DNA from: Nematostella vectensis
Lineage: Eukaryota; Cnidaria; Anthozoa; Actiniaria; Edwardsiidae
Direction of reading: 5' to 3'
DNA: 64,000 nt
NCBI RefSeq assembly: GCF_932526225.1
Contig: NC_064045.1
Location: 5,905,498 to 5,969,497 of the forward strand
Shown here: one piece after another, positions 17,301 to 28,640 of the stretch
Layout: each line of letters begins with the position of its first letter
How positions within the stretch are numbered: position 1 is the first letter of the stretch
Made by a program: the position numbers and the translations under genes
The notes under the pieces: model-generated
Database searches by the model: none
What the model saw: the letters and a program-made list of their open reading frames with translations, nothing else
Told to the model about the DNA's origin: nothing

Positions 17301-19521
17301 GTTCCACTTAGCCGCGAGGGTTATTCTTAAAGGGGCAGTCGCACGTTCGTTTCAAAGTGAAAATACACCGTGGAATCTTCATTACTTGAGAGCCAACTAG
17401 ACGGCTGAAAGAGTATATGTAGATGTGAATCCAATTGCATCTCGCCGAATTTACTCACAGTAAGACAATCAAACATCTTTCAGATGGTGTCCAGTAGTTT
17501 TTCTCTGTGCTGGGTTGGTGACGGTAGCATTCTTGAAAAATACGGCGTCTGCCCCTTTAAGTTTTAATGTGACTAAACTTGCCAATGAAATCCCGACCTT
17601 CTTCGACCCCCGTCTTTCAAGATGTACACCGGGTTCGAGGAGAAGTCGAGTGAAGTATTTCGAGGCTTATCCGGAATGTAAGGCTCTTAAAGTCAGAAAC
17701 AAGAAGCGCATAGCTTGGGAAGAGGTTGCCCGAGAAATGGGGTTAAAACAAGTTTTCATCATGTTTTACTGTTTGTTCTCGTAGAGAAGTTCCATTTGTT
17801 TGAATACACCCTTTCAAGCGCGGATCCAGGATTTTCAAATGGGGGGTTGAAGATGGCCGGATAGACGCTATAACTTACACTGGTTCTTGGTAGGTGACAT
17901 AGATCTAATAATACATTAACCCTGTATTGGATTTGTCGCGTCAGCAAAGTCAAGCAGGCGAAGGCACATGGACAGTACCTCCCGTCCCTCAGACATTTAT
18001 TTTCTTCATATTTTAGCATATTTTTTTCTTACTCAAATACAGGGGGTAGATATCCACCCAATCCCACCCCCCACCATCACCCCCAACACCACCACCACCA
18101 CCACCACCCCCTGTATCCGCCCCTACCCTTATTTATAAAAGCCTTTCTTGAGTCTAGGTGACAGGAGTTGTTTTTGTGACCTTTTTCGAAGTAAGATCGG
18201 CAACAGCAAACGCTTTTCTACGTCTGCAATTGGATCAGCTAACGATATGGTTTGGCATTAGTGAAATCTGAGTTTGTGGTTGCGCTTATCCACAACTCGT
18301 TTTCACTAGAAACATAACCCTTGCGTCTGCTCTTGAGCTTGCTTGCATCACTAGTGAAAACTAGGCTTTACTAGCCATCCAGTCCCTCGCGACTAAGCTA
18401 GGACCGCCTGCAGCCAAACACCCCATTTGGCAACTAAATACGACGAAGAAAGGTCTGCATTTTTCTACTTTGCTTTTGCTACGGAAGTCCGAGTGATAAC
18501 AATGATTTCGGTGGAAAACCGAATTCCTAAATACGCTTCCTACTCTACCTGGTATTACAAGCTCTCCGGATGCATTTTCGCGCTAATTAATGCGTGTTAT
18601 TCAATGTTGAACCGAAATCTTTGTCTTGAGAACAAATAACTACATAAACAATCAAGTAACAATTCATAAAAACTTTGTACGCCATAATAAAAAGATCCAG
18701 ATAAAAATAGCATTTTTATATTGACAGCTCAAAAAAGCGCATATACTTACGAGATTTAAGAAAATTCACAGCTAATAAACATAAACTGAATCTCCTTCGA
18801 GCTTGTTATATCTGATAATTTAGTAATACAATTACGTTTGTTGACACTTTTGTCATTATTGTTGTCATCTCGTAATTTATACACTAAAGGGTCGCTATTG
18901 TAGTGAAAATTATGAAACTCTGCTATAATAACTGATAGCTAAAATGTGATATGGTTTAAAGTTTTTCGAGCTTTATTTCGTGTCATCTATTTTAATTTGA
19001 ATTCCTCTTGTAATAGACCACTAGACGATTATTTATTAAACACACGATGATTACATACTTTATGAGGATCATAAGTAAGATAAACTGCAATATGGTTATT
19101 TTGCAAATCATTAGATAAAATTCATTGTATTGTTTTGCAATAAAAACTTTAGCCAGGTTATTTGTATGCCCGATACGTACTATGAGAATGCGACCCCAAG
19201 CATAATCAAGTTTCACATAACGTACTTACTAGCTTTTTTTCCAGTTATCTTCTCGAATAAATCAGGATTCTGAAATTGTAATGCATCCACAAAAATCAAG
19301 ACAGCATTATTTCCTTTTGTCTCCAAAATATCCAACAATTTGCCAGCTTTGTGTTCACGAGTTTTCTCCGATAAAACCAGATCACAGTCACCAGCATCAA
19401 AAATTCCTTTGCTCCTAAGATAGTCCAATAATGAAGTACGATCTAGGTTCAACCGCTTCACTATTTCAAACCTCGATTCCTCAATTTTCAGATTGAAATC
19501 TGAATCTTCCTCGTTCTCCAT
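11397..19521 (-). CDS. CARD-coiled-coil adaptor, CARD9/CARMA-like
   Basis: Eight exons in transcription order, 19521-19230, 17148-17110, 16840-16560, 16218-15994, 14800-14645, 13777-13596, 13241-12971 and 12329-11397, join in phase to give ~792 residues. The N-terminus (~10-97) is a CARD; its end, GKLLDILETKGN and ITGKKA, matches the CARD9/CARD11 CARD. Heptad-rich coiled coil covers ~125-480. The C-terminal ~310 residues are Ser/acidic-rich and end in a basic patch (AMKKKSTRRQSEP). Vertebrate members nucleate BCL10 filaments and recruit MALT1 to activate NF-kB; that role here is inferred. No PDZ, SH3 or guanylate-kinase module follows, so the architecture is like CARD9 rather than CARMA. The start MENEEDSD was preferred over an in-frame ATG 25 codons upstream because it matches the length of the CARD9 N-terminus. 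Exon 2 is a 39-nt microexon. Introns 4 and 5 hold donor-derived minisatellites. Confidence 0.85.
13915..14580 (-). repeat. 33-bp minisatellite carrying 5' splice-site copies (CARD gene intron 5)
   Basis: About 20 units of 33 bp. On the coding strand the unit reads GGAGTAAAACAG|GTATTCA followed by CGGGGAGAGGAGTGG. The adjoining exon (ends 14645) finishes ATACAAACAG|GTACGCA then GGGGGTATGAG, so the unit is a diverged copy of this exon-intron junction. The array starts about 70 bp inside the intron and fills most of it. Frames rich in RSGE or GVGS here are artefacts. Confidence 0.85.
14935..15993 (-). repeat. Degenerate ~60-bp repeat carrying 5' splice-site copies (CARD gene intron 4)
   Basis: The preceding exon ends ACCCAGAAAGGAAGCATAG then AAAAG|GTAAGA. 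The intron that follows is a run of degenerate units, such as GTACCAGAAAGGTGAATAG then AAAGGTAAAAG, and GGCCCAGAGAGGGGGTAG then AAACGGAATAAGGTAAGG. Each therefore copies about 25 nt of exon plus the donor. The array occupies nearly the whole ~1.2-kb intron, starting at the donor. Confidence 0.75.
17110..17148 (-). other. 39-nt microexon of the CARD-coiled-coil gene
   Basis: This exon is flanked by an acceptor (ctacag) and a strong donor (G|GTAAGC) on the minus strand. It has phase 1 at both ends. It joins the CARD exon (ends GCT A) to the next exon (begins CG after cgatcag) and encodes PGSLYNDMTLTL. This fills the position where CARD9 has the segment just after its CARD. Without it the product would still be in frame but 13 residues shorter. 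Confidence 0.7.
17327..17560. mobile_element. Miniature inverted-repeat element in CARD gene intron 1
   Basis: The ends are ttaaaggggcagtcgcac (17327) and gcgtctgcccctttaa (to 17560), which are inverted repeats. The sequence just after it (17640-17745, + strand) reads FEAYPECKALKVRNKK then RIAWEEVAREMGL, which resembles a fragment of a MADF/Myb-type DNA-binding domain common in Harbinger-type transposons. That resemblance is weak. Confidence 0.5.
17815..18130. mobile_element. Probable inverted-repeat element ending in CA-C repeats
   Basis: The left side has gcggatccaggattttc at ~17820 and the right side ccctgtatccgcccct near 18105-18122. These are roughly complementary (GGGGCGGAT..CAGG type). 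Inside is a (cca)n tract at ~18075-18108. The rest of CARD intron 1 (18130-19229) is AT-rich with nothing recognised. Confidence 0.4.
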
Positions 19522-22500
19522 TGTTTTTTCACTCAGCTCAGTTCGTAGTGTGGTCTTGTTGTTGTCCAGTCGGAACGTAGTTCCAAGTGTATACACGGTT
19601 GCGAAAGTGCTAAGATGATCTGATTGGCCAAGAACTCGCCCAGACAGACGTAAGGAAACAAAGACACGACACTTTGCCTCAGATATTTGTTCAAGGATAT
19701 TGAAACTTGTTTACCGAAAGTTGTATAGAGGAAGCAGAAAATAGGTAGTGAAAGACAATCCCATCAATGCTATTTTGAAGTAAGTTTTGGTTTCGACTCT
19801 ATTTTTGCTCTGTTTCACCCTTTTGGAATTCTAAAAAAGGCTATAGAAATTTACAGTATATAAATCCGAGTGTTTAATATGTGCATTTTTAATGTATTCT
19901 AGTAATGCCGTTCTTATTTATTTAGTATTTTAAAAAAGAATGTAAGCTTAGGGGTAAATAAAAGGAGGCTTTAAAAAAGAGTTATTTCCTTATATACTGG
20001 TCATATCCTTATATATATAAGGAAATGACCAGTAGGGGCGTGGCTGTGCCCCCATTGTTTTCTTATTGTTTCTGTATCGTGCCCCCCCCCCCATTCCCCC
20101 CCCCCCCCCCGCCCCAATAATTCGAGGCCTGCTACGGGGCTAGGGGAAAAAGTGTGATAAGATGAACATGACATGTCGACAAGAGGGGTTAACATTACAA
20201 AAAATGAAACTTTTGGGATGAACGCCTGTGAGAGATTGGCGCTTTGTCTGTAAAGGCTCTGGTTCATATTATATTTTTCCAGGTCTTTCATTAATGTTTT
20301 AGATGTTTTCTTTAAAATTATTTTTTTTAGAATTTCACGCAGAGCATTTTCCCTAACGGATTAAAATTTGACCTCGCGGGTTTCCAGTGTCACGAGATTC
20401 AAGACTCACTCTGCAGGGCCCGCGGAGCGGGCGTGATCTTGGTATTGCCAACTCTTTGGCCATAACTGACCGCGGAGCCGCGGCGGCCATGTATGTCTTT
20501 CCTCTCGCCGATTTCTGGTATTGCTCGGGCAATACCGGCAATACCGGTTCCGCGGTCCCTGCTCTGTATGTCACGTCTCGAAAACAGGAATTACTAGTCG
20601 CAAGATAACATAATCCAATGACTAATCTACCCTAAATAGACTCTTTTTTATATATAATCGTAAAAATTTAAGTTGAGGCAGGGCGTTGGCTGAATATGTT
20701 CTTAACAATGATCTTAAATTTTAGTGTATATAAGAATATAATACCCAATGAATTATTAGGAAGAGAATTACACTAATGATCAATAGCAATAATAACACTA
20801 ATAAGGGTATACATAAATATTCTAAAAGAGGGTATACATATATATGTCTCTTCCTGTGATAGTGATCCCGAAATTGTTTATAAAACAGACAACTATTTTT
20901 AGATACGCCTTCTGTTTCGATAGCGCTCACGAATCAAGTATCTTGGGCGCGATCAACACCGCCAGCGATGTGAACCGGAAGTCATCAAAGATAAAGCTGT
21001 TGTTGCAATCTGTTTTGACAAAAAAAAAAACTTCTTTTTTACAAACATCGTGAAAATGTCTTAATGTATTAAGGGGTCAAGGAAAGTACGTGATTTACAG
21101 TAAACGGTAGATAAACAGGCGTTTTGCCGTTTAACGGTTGAAAAAATACTTGCGGTTATGGTTCATTTTTCGTTTTTTTTTTGCCGTCTTAGAGGGTGGT
21201 AAATAGTATTTTCGTGAAACGAGATTTGGCCATTTTTCACCCTTCGAGAAACATGAAATCATCCATTTCGGCGTCCGTGAAACGTGATTTAACGATTTAA
21301 AAGCCATTTTTCGGTCCGTGGAACGTGAAAAAGCCATTTTACCCGGCCCGTGATACGTGATCCAGAACCCCCTTTACCAGCCTGGTTTTACGGTTACCGG
21401 TTAACCTCATGTTTATGGAGAGTAAAAGTAAAGGAGGGAATGAGAAATTTTAAGGGGGAGTGGAGAATTTGAGAGAAAGAAAAAGGGCAAGAGAGAAATA
21501 AGGAAGTTCAAAAGGGAAGTGGAGAGCTAAAGGAGAAAAACAAATACGGAGTAGTAAATGGCATGGGCGCACGATTATTTTGCTGTTGTTACTGGAATTG
21601 TTCGCCAAAATTTAAATAGTCAAATTCAACATCCTTGTCTCGTTTGGGAATAGCGCGTAGTCCACTCGTCAAAACCAATCGATGGCTTTCACTTTATCAC
21701 TGTCGCTTCAAAAATGGAATTGATTGGTCACGGCGGTATGTGACCACGTGCTATTTCTAGCTAGAATTAGGATTTGAATTTCTCGGGGTCGCGCAACAAC
21801 AAATTTATTGTAAGTTGAAGGTTCTGATACTACTGTCTCTACTGTCTCTGACATACACATGTGTTACCCATAGAATAGGATAAAAGGGAAATGTCAAAAG
21901 AGACATTTGAGAGAAGGTAGAGGAATAAGAATGGGAGGGGGGATGAAACGGAAAGGCGAAAGTGAAGCCTAATAATCCTTCATGAATTTATTTTTAGCAT
22001 TTCTTCAGCATTTTACTGCATATAATTTATATCTTCTCTGATATCTTTAATACTTCTCTTTCGTCAGAAAACGCAGTTTGAATATCCCTAGAGCTAATTC
22101 TGGTCAAACACACCTCAATCCAACAGGAAGTGACGTCAACCGCGGCAGGACACAATAAGGAATGAATTCGAAGCTCTAGCGAGCTTATTGTTAATTTTTC
22201 TCAATTTGCAGGCTTAAAACCTATTTGTCTCATATATACACGATGAGTTAACCAATATTGTACAAAATTAAAAACGCTCGAACCGGTCGTAACGGTTTTA
22301 GAGTATCCTTTTTACATAAATTACAATAAATAATAAGCTCAATTCATAATACTAAACAAGTGTGGCTTGGAATTTTTGTTTATAATACAAGGCTTCCACA
22401 TTAATTCCATGTTCCAAGTTCCATGACCTTGAGATGTTCTCCCACGAGCTTATGCTGTGCGGAATTCGTAGATTCCCATGATTCTTCGCGGTACGTTTTT

Positions 22501-22802
22501 TGTATTGACGGCTGCATCTGGCGCGTACACAGGGAGGTGCGCGCGCACCCCCTCCCCCACGTTGGCGGCCAAGAAGTGGGTCATTTCTTATTAAGGAATC
22601 TTCAAATGCCATCCTTTTTCACGCGATGCCAATGACTGCGCATCCCCCCCCCCCCCCCCCTCAGCCAATCCTTGGTAGGCCGCTGTGCATTACATCATCC
22701 AGTATCCCATGAGCCATCACTGTCCTCTCAAGAACTACGGCGAGTCCATGCGGGTCTTATTCATCTCATTCTCCAACGAGTAATGTAGTATCCTATAAGT
22801 CT
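19522..22802. other. Intergenic region upstream of the CARD gene
   Basis: About 3.3 kb separates the CARD gene start from the stop of the Ig/CUB gene, both on the minus strand. The CARD promoter should lie in its left part. Positions ~19985-20140 hold a copy of the interspersed repeat seen at 212-1240, including a short palindrome (ccttatatatataagg). Around 20390-20590 is a GC-rich patch with repeated ggtattg/caataccg motifs. A C-run lies at 22646-22661. No conserved protein frame is seen. Confidence 0.5.
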
Positions 22803-25800
22803 CTACACAACAGTGTATGTCAAATGGAACCCGGCGCTGTTAACCGTAGCGTCTGAATGAAAAACAACAACGACGATCCGTCCCTTAATTAGCACACTAG
22901 TCCCAGGCTTCTTGAGAGCACAGTGCCGACATCCGACCTGGTTACCAAGCTCATCTTCGAACGCTAAGTAATCATACAAGCAGTCCTGCTCCCTTTCTAG
23001 ACTGACCTTCACCAAGGTCAAACGAATGGCGCTGTATTTCGAATGTTTGGGCCCGCGGATTGTCCAGCGGCAGTGATGGTTGCCAGGGTAACCATTGGGG
23101 AAGTTTGGTGAGGTGACGTGACCGGTTAGCGAATGGAGAGTCTCCCCGCATTCTGAAAACAAAATACAAGTATTACCTAATTTGAAGCTTGGAACCTAAA
23201 CCTAAAGAGGAGTATATCGAGTAAAACAATAAAGTTTTAAAAGAATCACATTCGATATTATTTACCAATTGACGTATTCCTCGCGAATGTGTCAACGACT
23301 GATCCCTCGCTCTCCTGTGATTCCGTCATCGTGACAGTATTAGAGGTAGTGGTAGTTACGCGCGTTGGCTTGCTGTACAATGTGGGACGAGCTTTTATCA
23401 GAATACCAGGCAGAAGCTTTGTCTTTGGAGTGTTATGCTCTACGTGGCTGCCCTCCGTAGGCAGCTGTAGATTGTCTATAGTAAACACTTGTGGGTTGTC
23501 TTTAGTAAAACGTCGTTTGTCTTGAGTTGGTACTTGTACACTTCCCATTGTAACAGCCTGTGGTACCAACGGGGCTGTAGTTGTAGGTTTTTTACGTTGT
23601 GCTATGGATGCGTCCACTGAACCTTAATTAACAAAGTAATAAAATGAGAATAGTATACGTATTATCTAGAATCTCTATTAGAATTCGTCGGCCGGCGGAA
23701 GTTATAACACGCACCCAGCTCATCAGTGAATTACAGGTTACACTCAAAGCAAAGATGCACTCACTCGTTGTTGTCGGACAGACTACCGGACGGACGACCA
23801 CAATGTGTCTAATTGGCTCGTGATGGTGGGAGGTCTTAACCACACATTCCAACCTTCCGCGGTCCTCTACCGTTACTCCATTTACGATCAATTCACCTCC
23901 AGATCCAAGTCTTACGCGGGAATTCTGTGAGCCATTGTGCGCGCGCAGAAACCACTTCTGGATCCCAGGACCTTTTTGCAAATGGAAGAGAAGCCTGGGG
24001 GTTCCGCTAGGGGAATACGACCGCCACTTGACAAGTCGCACGGACGAAGCGACGTTCGTCACCAGGGCGGGGCAACTGACAGTCATCTCGCTCCCGAAAC
24101 ATGGCCTTAACATACTATGTGAGGTGTTAACTGTAAACAGAAAGAAAAAACTTTGAATGGAAAATCAGCATCACCATCATCACCACAATACTCATTATCA
24201 TCACCATCATCACCATAATCACCACCATCACCATCACCATATCACCACCGCCATCATCATCATCACCACCATCATCACCATCACCATATTACCACCGCCA
24301 TCATCATCATCATCACCATCATCATCGTCACCATCACCATCACCATCACCATATTGCCACAGCCATAATCATCATCATCACCATAAAACGTAACTATAAC
24401 TAGCAACTTTATCACCACCATCACTACCACCACCATCATCATCATCACCATCACCATCATCAACCTCACCTTTAAGTGTAGGCGTTATTCTGTTGCACAC
24501 TTTGTTGCTTAACATGACGAGGTGTCTTTCTGGAGTTCTGATGCCTCCTTTAATTGCCTCGCACTTGTATCGCTCTTTCCCCTCTGGCCTCCCTCCGCGC
24601 AGCAGTAGCGAACCGTTCTTATCGAGCCTGACTTGCAATGCCTTGTGAGGCGCATATATAGAATTTCCAAATTTGTCAGCGATCGCCACAGGGGACCAGG
24701 TACCATCGTCGTTATGTTGCGACCACCGGACGCCAGTAAGCCGGCGAGGGTTTGTCCGGTGTTTGGCCGGACAGGGCAAAATAATGGCGTCTTCGGTACA
24801 AGCTTCGTGTGAAGATTGAGTAATCTTTCCTGAGAAACACATTAACTTAGTGATGATACATAAAACATAGGAAGCTTTGGCTCTTAAAAAATCATATTTA
24901 AAAAGCAATGCATCCCCAAGCACTATTATACAAAACGGAGCAGTAAGCATATGATCTAGACAAACTAAAACAACTTTGCAAGTGAATCTGTGTTACATGT
25001 CATTGCATGCAACTAATACTGCTCCTACTCTCCATCACCTATCAACATAACCTGCAACTCACATACGTGCCTGCAACTCACATACGTGTCTACAACTCAC
25101 ATATTTTCCTGTAACTCACATACGTGTCTGAAACTCACATACGTGCCTGCAACTCACATACGTGCCTGCAACTTACATACGTGCCTGCAACTCACATACG
25201 TGTCTGCAACTCACATACGTGCCTACAACTCACATACGTGTCTGCAGCTCACATACGTGTCTGCAACTCCCATACGTGTCTGCAACTCACATACGTGTCT
25301 GCAACTCACATACGTGTCTCCAACTCACATACGTGTCTGCAACTCACCTTCACACGAGACGTTAAGCTTGATGATGTTTTTTCTTACAGGTAGACCAGAT
25401 GCCTTGATCACCACGCAGTGGTACGTAGTCTCGTCATAAGGCCGTAGCGAGGCTATACGTAAAGAACCATTTTCAAACAGCTGTAACCTGCAGATGGAGA
25501 CATTCATCAATACCCTAGCCAACATCACCAAAAGGCCAAAGCATTTCATACATACATTTGGCATATTATTTACCCACGTAATCTCGTATACTTTGCGATT
25601 AAGTAAGGATATAGCCAATGCCGTATTTGAGCACAGGTCTACGCCTATATCTGATATAAGGGGCCAACAAGGGGAATTATTTTGTGTTCACCTCAGATCC
25701 CCTCCCCTAAAGATACAAATGTTCTTTGTGTTTACTTGGCGGGAACTTCATAAGAACGCGCGACCTGCTTGGTTCGCTATTCCGGAATAATAGAAAGTTT

Positions 25801-26597
25801 TCAAAGAGTTAAAACTCGGGAGTATGGGTCGATCTGTAAACTGACTATCAAAAGCTTCCTTTTTATGCCAAAAGTTATCGTGCTTCACATTAGAACGAAA
25901 ATCGGCTTCAAACTCCATCTGTTTTTACAATTGATTTTGCAACAGGCGCGACAGTTTTGAACTTCGCTTAAATTTTATTTGGGATAACAAAAGCAGCAAA
26001 CAAAAACGACAAATCACCCAAGGAATTTGCTTGTATAACGTATCCACATAAGAGAAGTATTTTAGTGAAGATGTCTAATCGTCTGTGGATGATTCAAAGC
26101 GAAAGAAAACACCTCTACGAACATAAAACGACGAAATAACCAAAGTTAAATTAGCCTCAAAAGTTTAGAGAATTCAGAAAATCTATCAAAATCAGATGAT
26201 TGCAGCGGAATGCGTCTCGTCCATTCCCCGCCAGTATAGAATCCAACAATTATTCACCTAAGGCTCAGTGAATAGCGGTGACTATCAACCTTTAATTACC
26301 TCGCCTTTGGCGAATCATTTCTAAGAATATAACTAACCTGTTGTGGTAGCTCGACGCATCAGAATCTTTCAGCAACTGATTGATCAACACATCTCCATAC
26401 GACAAGACAGCCAGCCTGTGTCGCGTACCATTTGGTAGATCGACCAGCCAGTCGAGTCTGTGACTATCAAGAGGGAACTGGTGCGGACACTCCAGTATGA
26501 CGTCATGACTATGACACTGTGCGACGTGCGACAGCACTATCGTCTGTCCAGCGGTTAACGCTCCTATTGTACAATAAAAAGAGACAAACTTGAGCAT
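22803..26597 (-). CDS. Secreted protein with three Ig domains and a C-terminal CUB domain
   Basis: Six exons in transcription order, 26597-26338, 25487-25348, 24829-24470, 24130-23765, 23622-23266 and 23152-22803, join in phase to give ~610 residues. The start at 26597 gives a plausible signal peptide (MLKFVSFYCTIGALTAG); an in-frame ATG 14 codons upstream is possible. Ig1 (~22-130) is split by a phase-2 intron and ends DETTYHC. Ig2 (~138-240) has C..W..YKC. Ig3 (~255-365) has C..W..LEC. A Thr/Ser-rich linker with no fold (~375-494) precedes the CUB domain (~495-610; CGETL, TSPNFPNGYP, DYLAFED). Introns 2-5 are all phase 1, as in exon-shuffled extracellular modules. No transmembrane segment is visible, so it is probably secreted and acts in extracellular binding or recognition. 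The ligand is unknown and no orthologue was recognised. Confidence 0.82.
24157..24469 (-). repeat. (GGTGAT/GAT)n array starting at the donor of Ig/CUB intron 3
   Basis: On the coding strand the exon ends CTTAAAG|GTGAGGTTGATG and runs directly into GATGGTGATGGTGATGATG repeats that fill almost the whole 339-bp intron. The apparent poly-His and poly-Met/Val frames through this stretch are artefacts. Confidence 0.85.
25052..25347 (-). repeat. 19-bp minisatellite carrying donor copies (Ig/CUB intron 2)
   Basis: About 15-17 copies of a 19-bp unit. On the coding strand the unit is GTGAGTTGCAGACACGTAT. The exon ends CGTGTGAAG|GTGAGTTGCAG, and the intron's first 11 nt are therefore the first 11 nt of the unit. 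The array begins exactly at the splice donor. Confidence 0.9.
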
Positions 26598-27118
26598 GTG
26601 ACGTAGAACCAAAGCATGCCACGTGGCAAAGCTTATCACGTGATACTGTTGGCAGGGTTAGTCAAAACTAACTTACTAGTTAAAGGGGGAAGTGTCATGG
26701 TACTGCGCATGTCTGGAGTCAGAGTTTAGTGAACTTTAAGCTGTCAATGCAATATTTTAATGAAAACTATGTTTATTGACAGTTTGTGGTAATTTCCTTT
26801 GAATTTAAGTATTCCATATGTACCAAATGCTCATTTGTCAATATTAGAATTTGACTGGAATTCATTGTTTCCGGACATCTCACCATCACCACGGTAAAAT
26901 GTAATTGTGGTCTTTATCGGAGCTGTTCACCTACGAGAACCAATTGAATAATAGATGTAGCTAGTTTAAAAGAGATTTATTCAATTAAAGTGTTTTATTA
27001 ACTTGAACAGCTGCTATTTATATCTTATAACGATTTATATATTATAACGAAATTTCTGTTTTCATCAAACTATTGGTGGTCGGCTTGAAAAGACTGGCTC
27101 GCGAGAGCGTACAGTGAC

Positions 27119-27266
27119 CAGGGGCGTAGCCAGGGTGTGGCCTAGGGCACCCCCCCTTTTTAGCCGCCAAAAATACAGTAAATAGACTTCATCTAAAATA
27201 CAGGAGAAAATGCATTGAAAGTCCCTTTTGGGCCCCCTCCTGTTAAAAATCCTGGCTACGCCGCTG
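27119..27266. mobile_element. MITE with CAGGGGCGTAGCC-type ends
   Basis: The left end is caggggcgtagccaggg and the right end atcctggctacgccgctg; these are imperfect inverted repeats enclosing a 148-bp non-coding element. Ends of this CAG...CTG type are widespread in invertebrate hAT-like MITEs. Another partial copy, ctagctacgcccctgg, occurs near 44165-44180. Confidence 0.7.
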
Positions 27267-28104
27267 GTAACAGAGTTAGCTATAAACTTTGGAATACCCT
27301 GCAACATATTTACGTTTCATTGTGTATATTATGTCTCGTTCATTAAAATTGAAGTTCTTTTGTAGAGCAATAGGCGACGGTTGCAGTAAGAAGTCATGTG
27401 ACTTTGTGGGTGGCACACAGGCGTGCACTAAGGTTTTTTGCGGTAAAATAAAAAAACATAAACCAACTTATTCTATTAAGCGATTACGTATTAGCCAGAA
27501 AAAGTAAAAGAAATGATAAACAACGTTTTTCACAAGTACTTACACTGAGCACAAGTGTGTCAAATGATTTTGTTTGTTTATCGGTTTGCTCATAGTTTCA
27601 GATAATAAAAATGTCTTAGATACGATAGAGTGTAGAGTCTTTTTTGTGTACTAGATATCAAGATTATGAATAATATTAATGATCTTAAATCACACTCCGC
27701 ACTCGAGTAACACTTTGATCACATAAGAATTTCATGTGTAGACGGTGATAAAATATAATGCATCTCAGACGGGAAGTCTGTGCGTCGGTAGTGCGTCCCA
27801 AAGTTTACACGACTTGAATCACGCGATGTCATACAAAAGCTTGGCATCTAGCATTTAGCGGATGTGGTTAGCATTTTTGAACCGATTTTGTGGCGAGATA
27901 CGATAGCTATGACTGCGTAAAAAGACGTGATTGTTAATCGCGTGACAAAGACTATTTAGGTAGATCGCGTGACACAAGAGCGGAAGTGAGAGCTAAAGCC
28001 CGGGAAGGGAAGGGGGGGGGGGGGGGGGGGGGGGAAGCGGGGAATAAGGAAACGAGGCTGATCGCCCTACCCTTTAGGGTATACTAACTACTATAACTTA
28101 AAAA

Positions 28105-28640
28105 TTGTTTTGCTTCGCCTTCGTCTATCCCCCCCCACCCCATCAGAGAGCCCAGCACCATTCGCTAGCGATGCTCTTATCACGTGTAGTTTGTGGTTTA
28201 TTTGCCTTGCCAAGTGTCGGAGTTTCAGCGTTTTTTTTTTTCTATACTTGACAAATATAAGAAAAATGTAAAAAAGCGCCCCGGTTTGACCGCCTACCAA
28301 ATTGTTTGTTTTAATAGAATATCTCAGCATGAAACTCAATCATAATTATAACTCAAAAATACGATTGCTTTTATAAAAAGACAATTTGTTTCGCCTTGGT
28401 CAGCCAGCCCCTCCCTCCCCCCCTAACAGACCTTAGCACCATTCGACAGCGCTGCTCGTGTACCACGTGTAGTTTGTGGTTTAATTCCTTGCTAGTGTCG
28501 GAGTTTCAGCGAATGTTCTCCATACTTGAGAAATATTGAATAATGGAATAAAAACGCTCCTGTTTGACCCATATTCATTCTAGTCCAAATGGGATTTTAA
28601 TAGATTATCTCAGCACGACACGGAGAAGCATGCTGTTACA
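28105..28640. repeat. Diverged tandem duplication, ~280-bp unit
   Basis: The two halves share the blocks agcaccattcg, cacgtgtagtttgtggttta and gtgtcggagtttcagcg in the same order (first at ~28156-28230, second at ~28436-28512), with many substitutions between. It is non-coding. Confidence 0.7.

Noticed and set aside
17515-17784. 89-codon plus-strand frame as a gene
   Set aside because: It lies in CARD intron 1 beside an inverted-repeat element. Only a weak MADF-like stretch is visible, so I treat it as transposon debris.
24157-24470. Poly-His and Met/Val-rich open frames
   Set aside because: They are translations of a CAT/CAC triplet array inside an intron.
24378-24950. 190-codon minus-strand frame as a stand-alone gene
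   Set aside because: Its central part is the Ig2 exon; both ends are intron read-through past a good acceptor at 24829 and donor at 24470.
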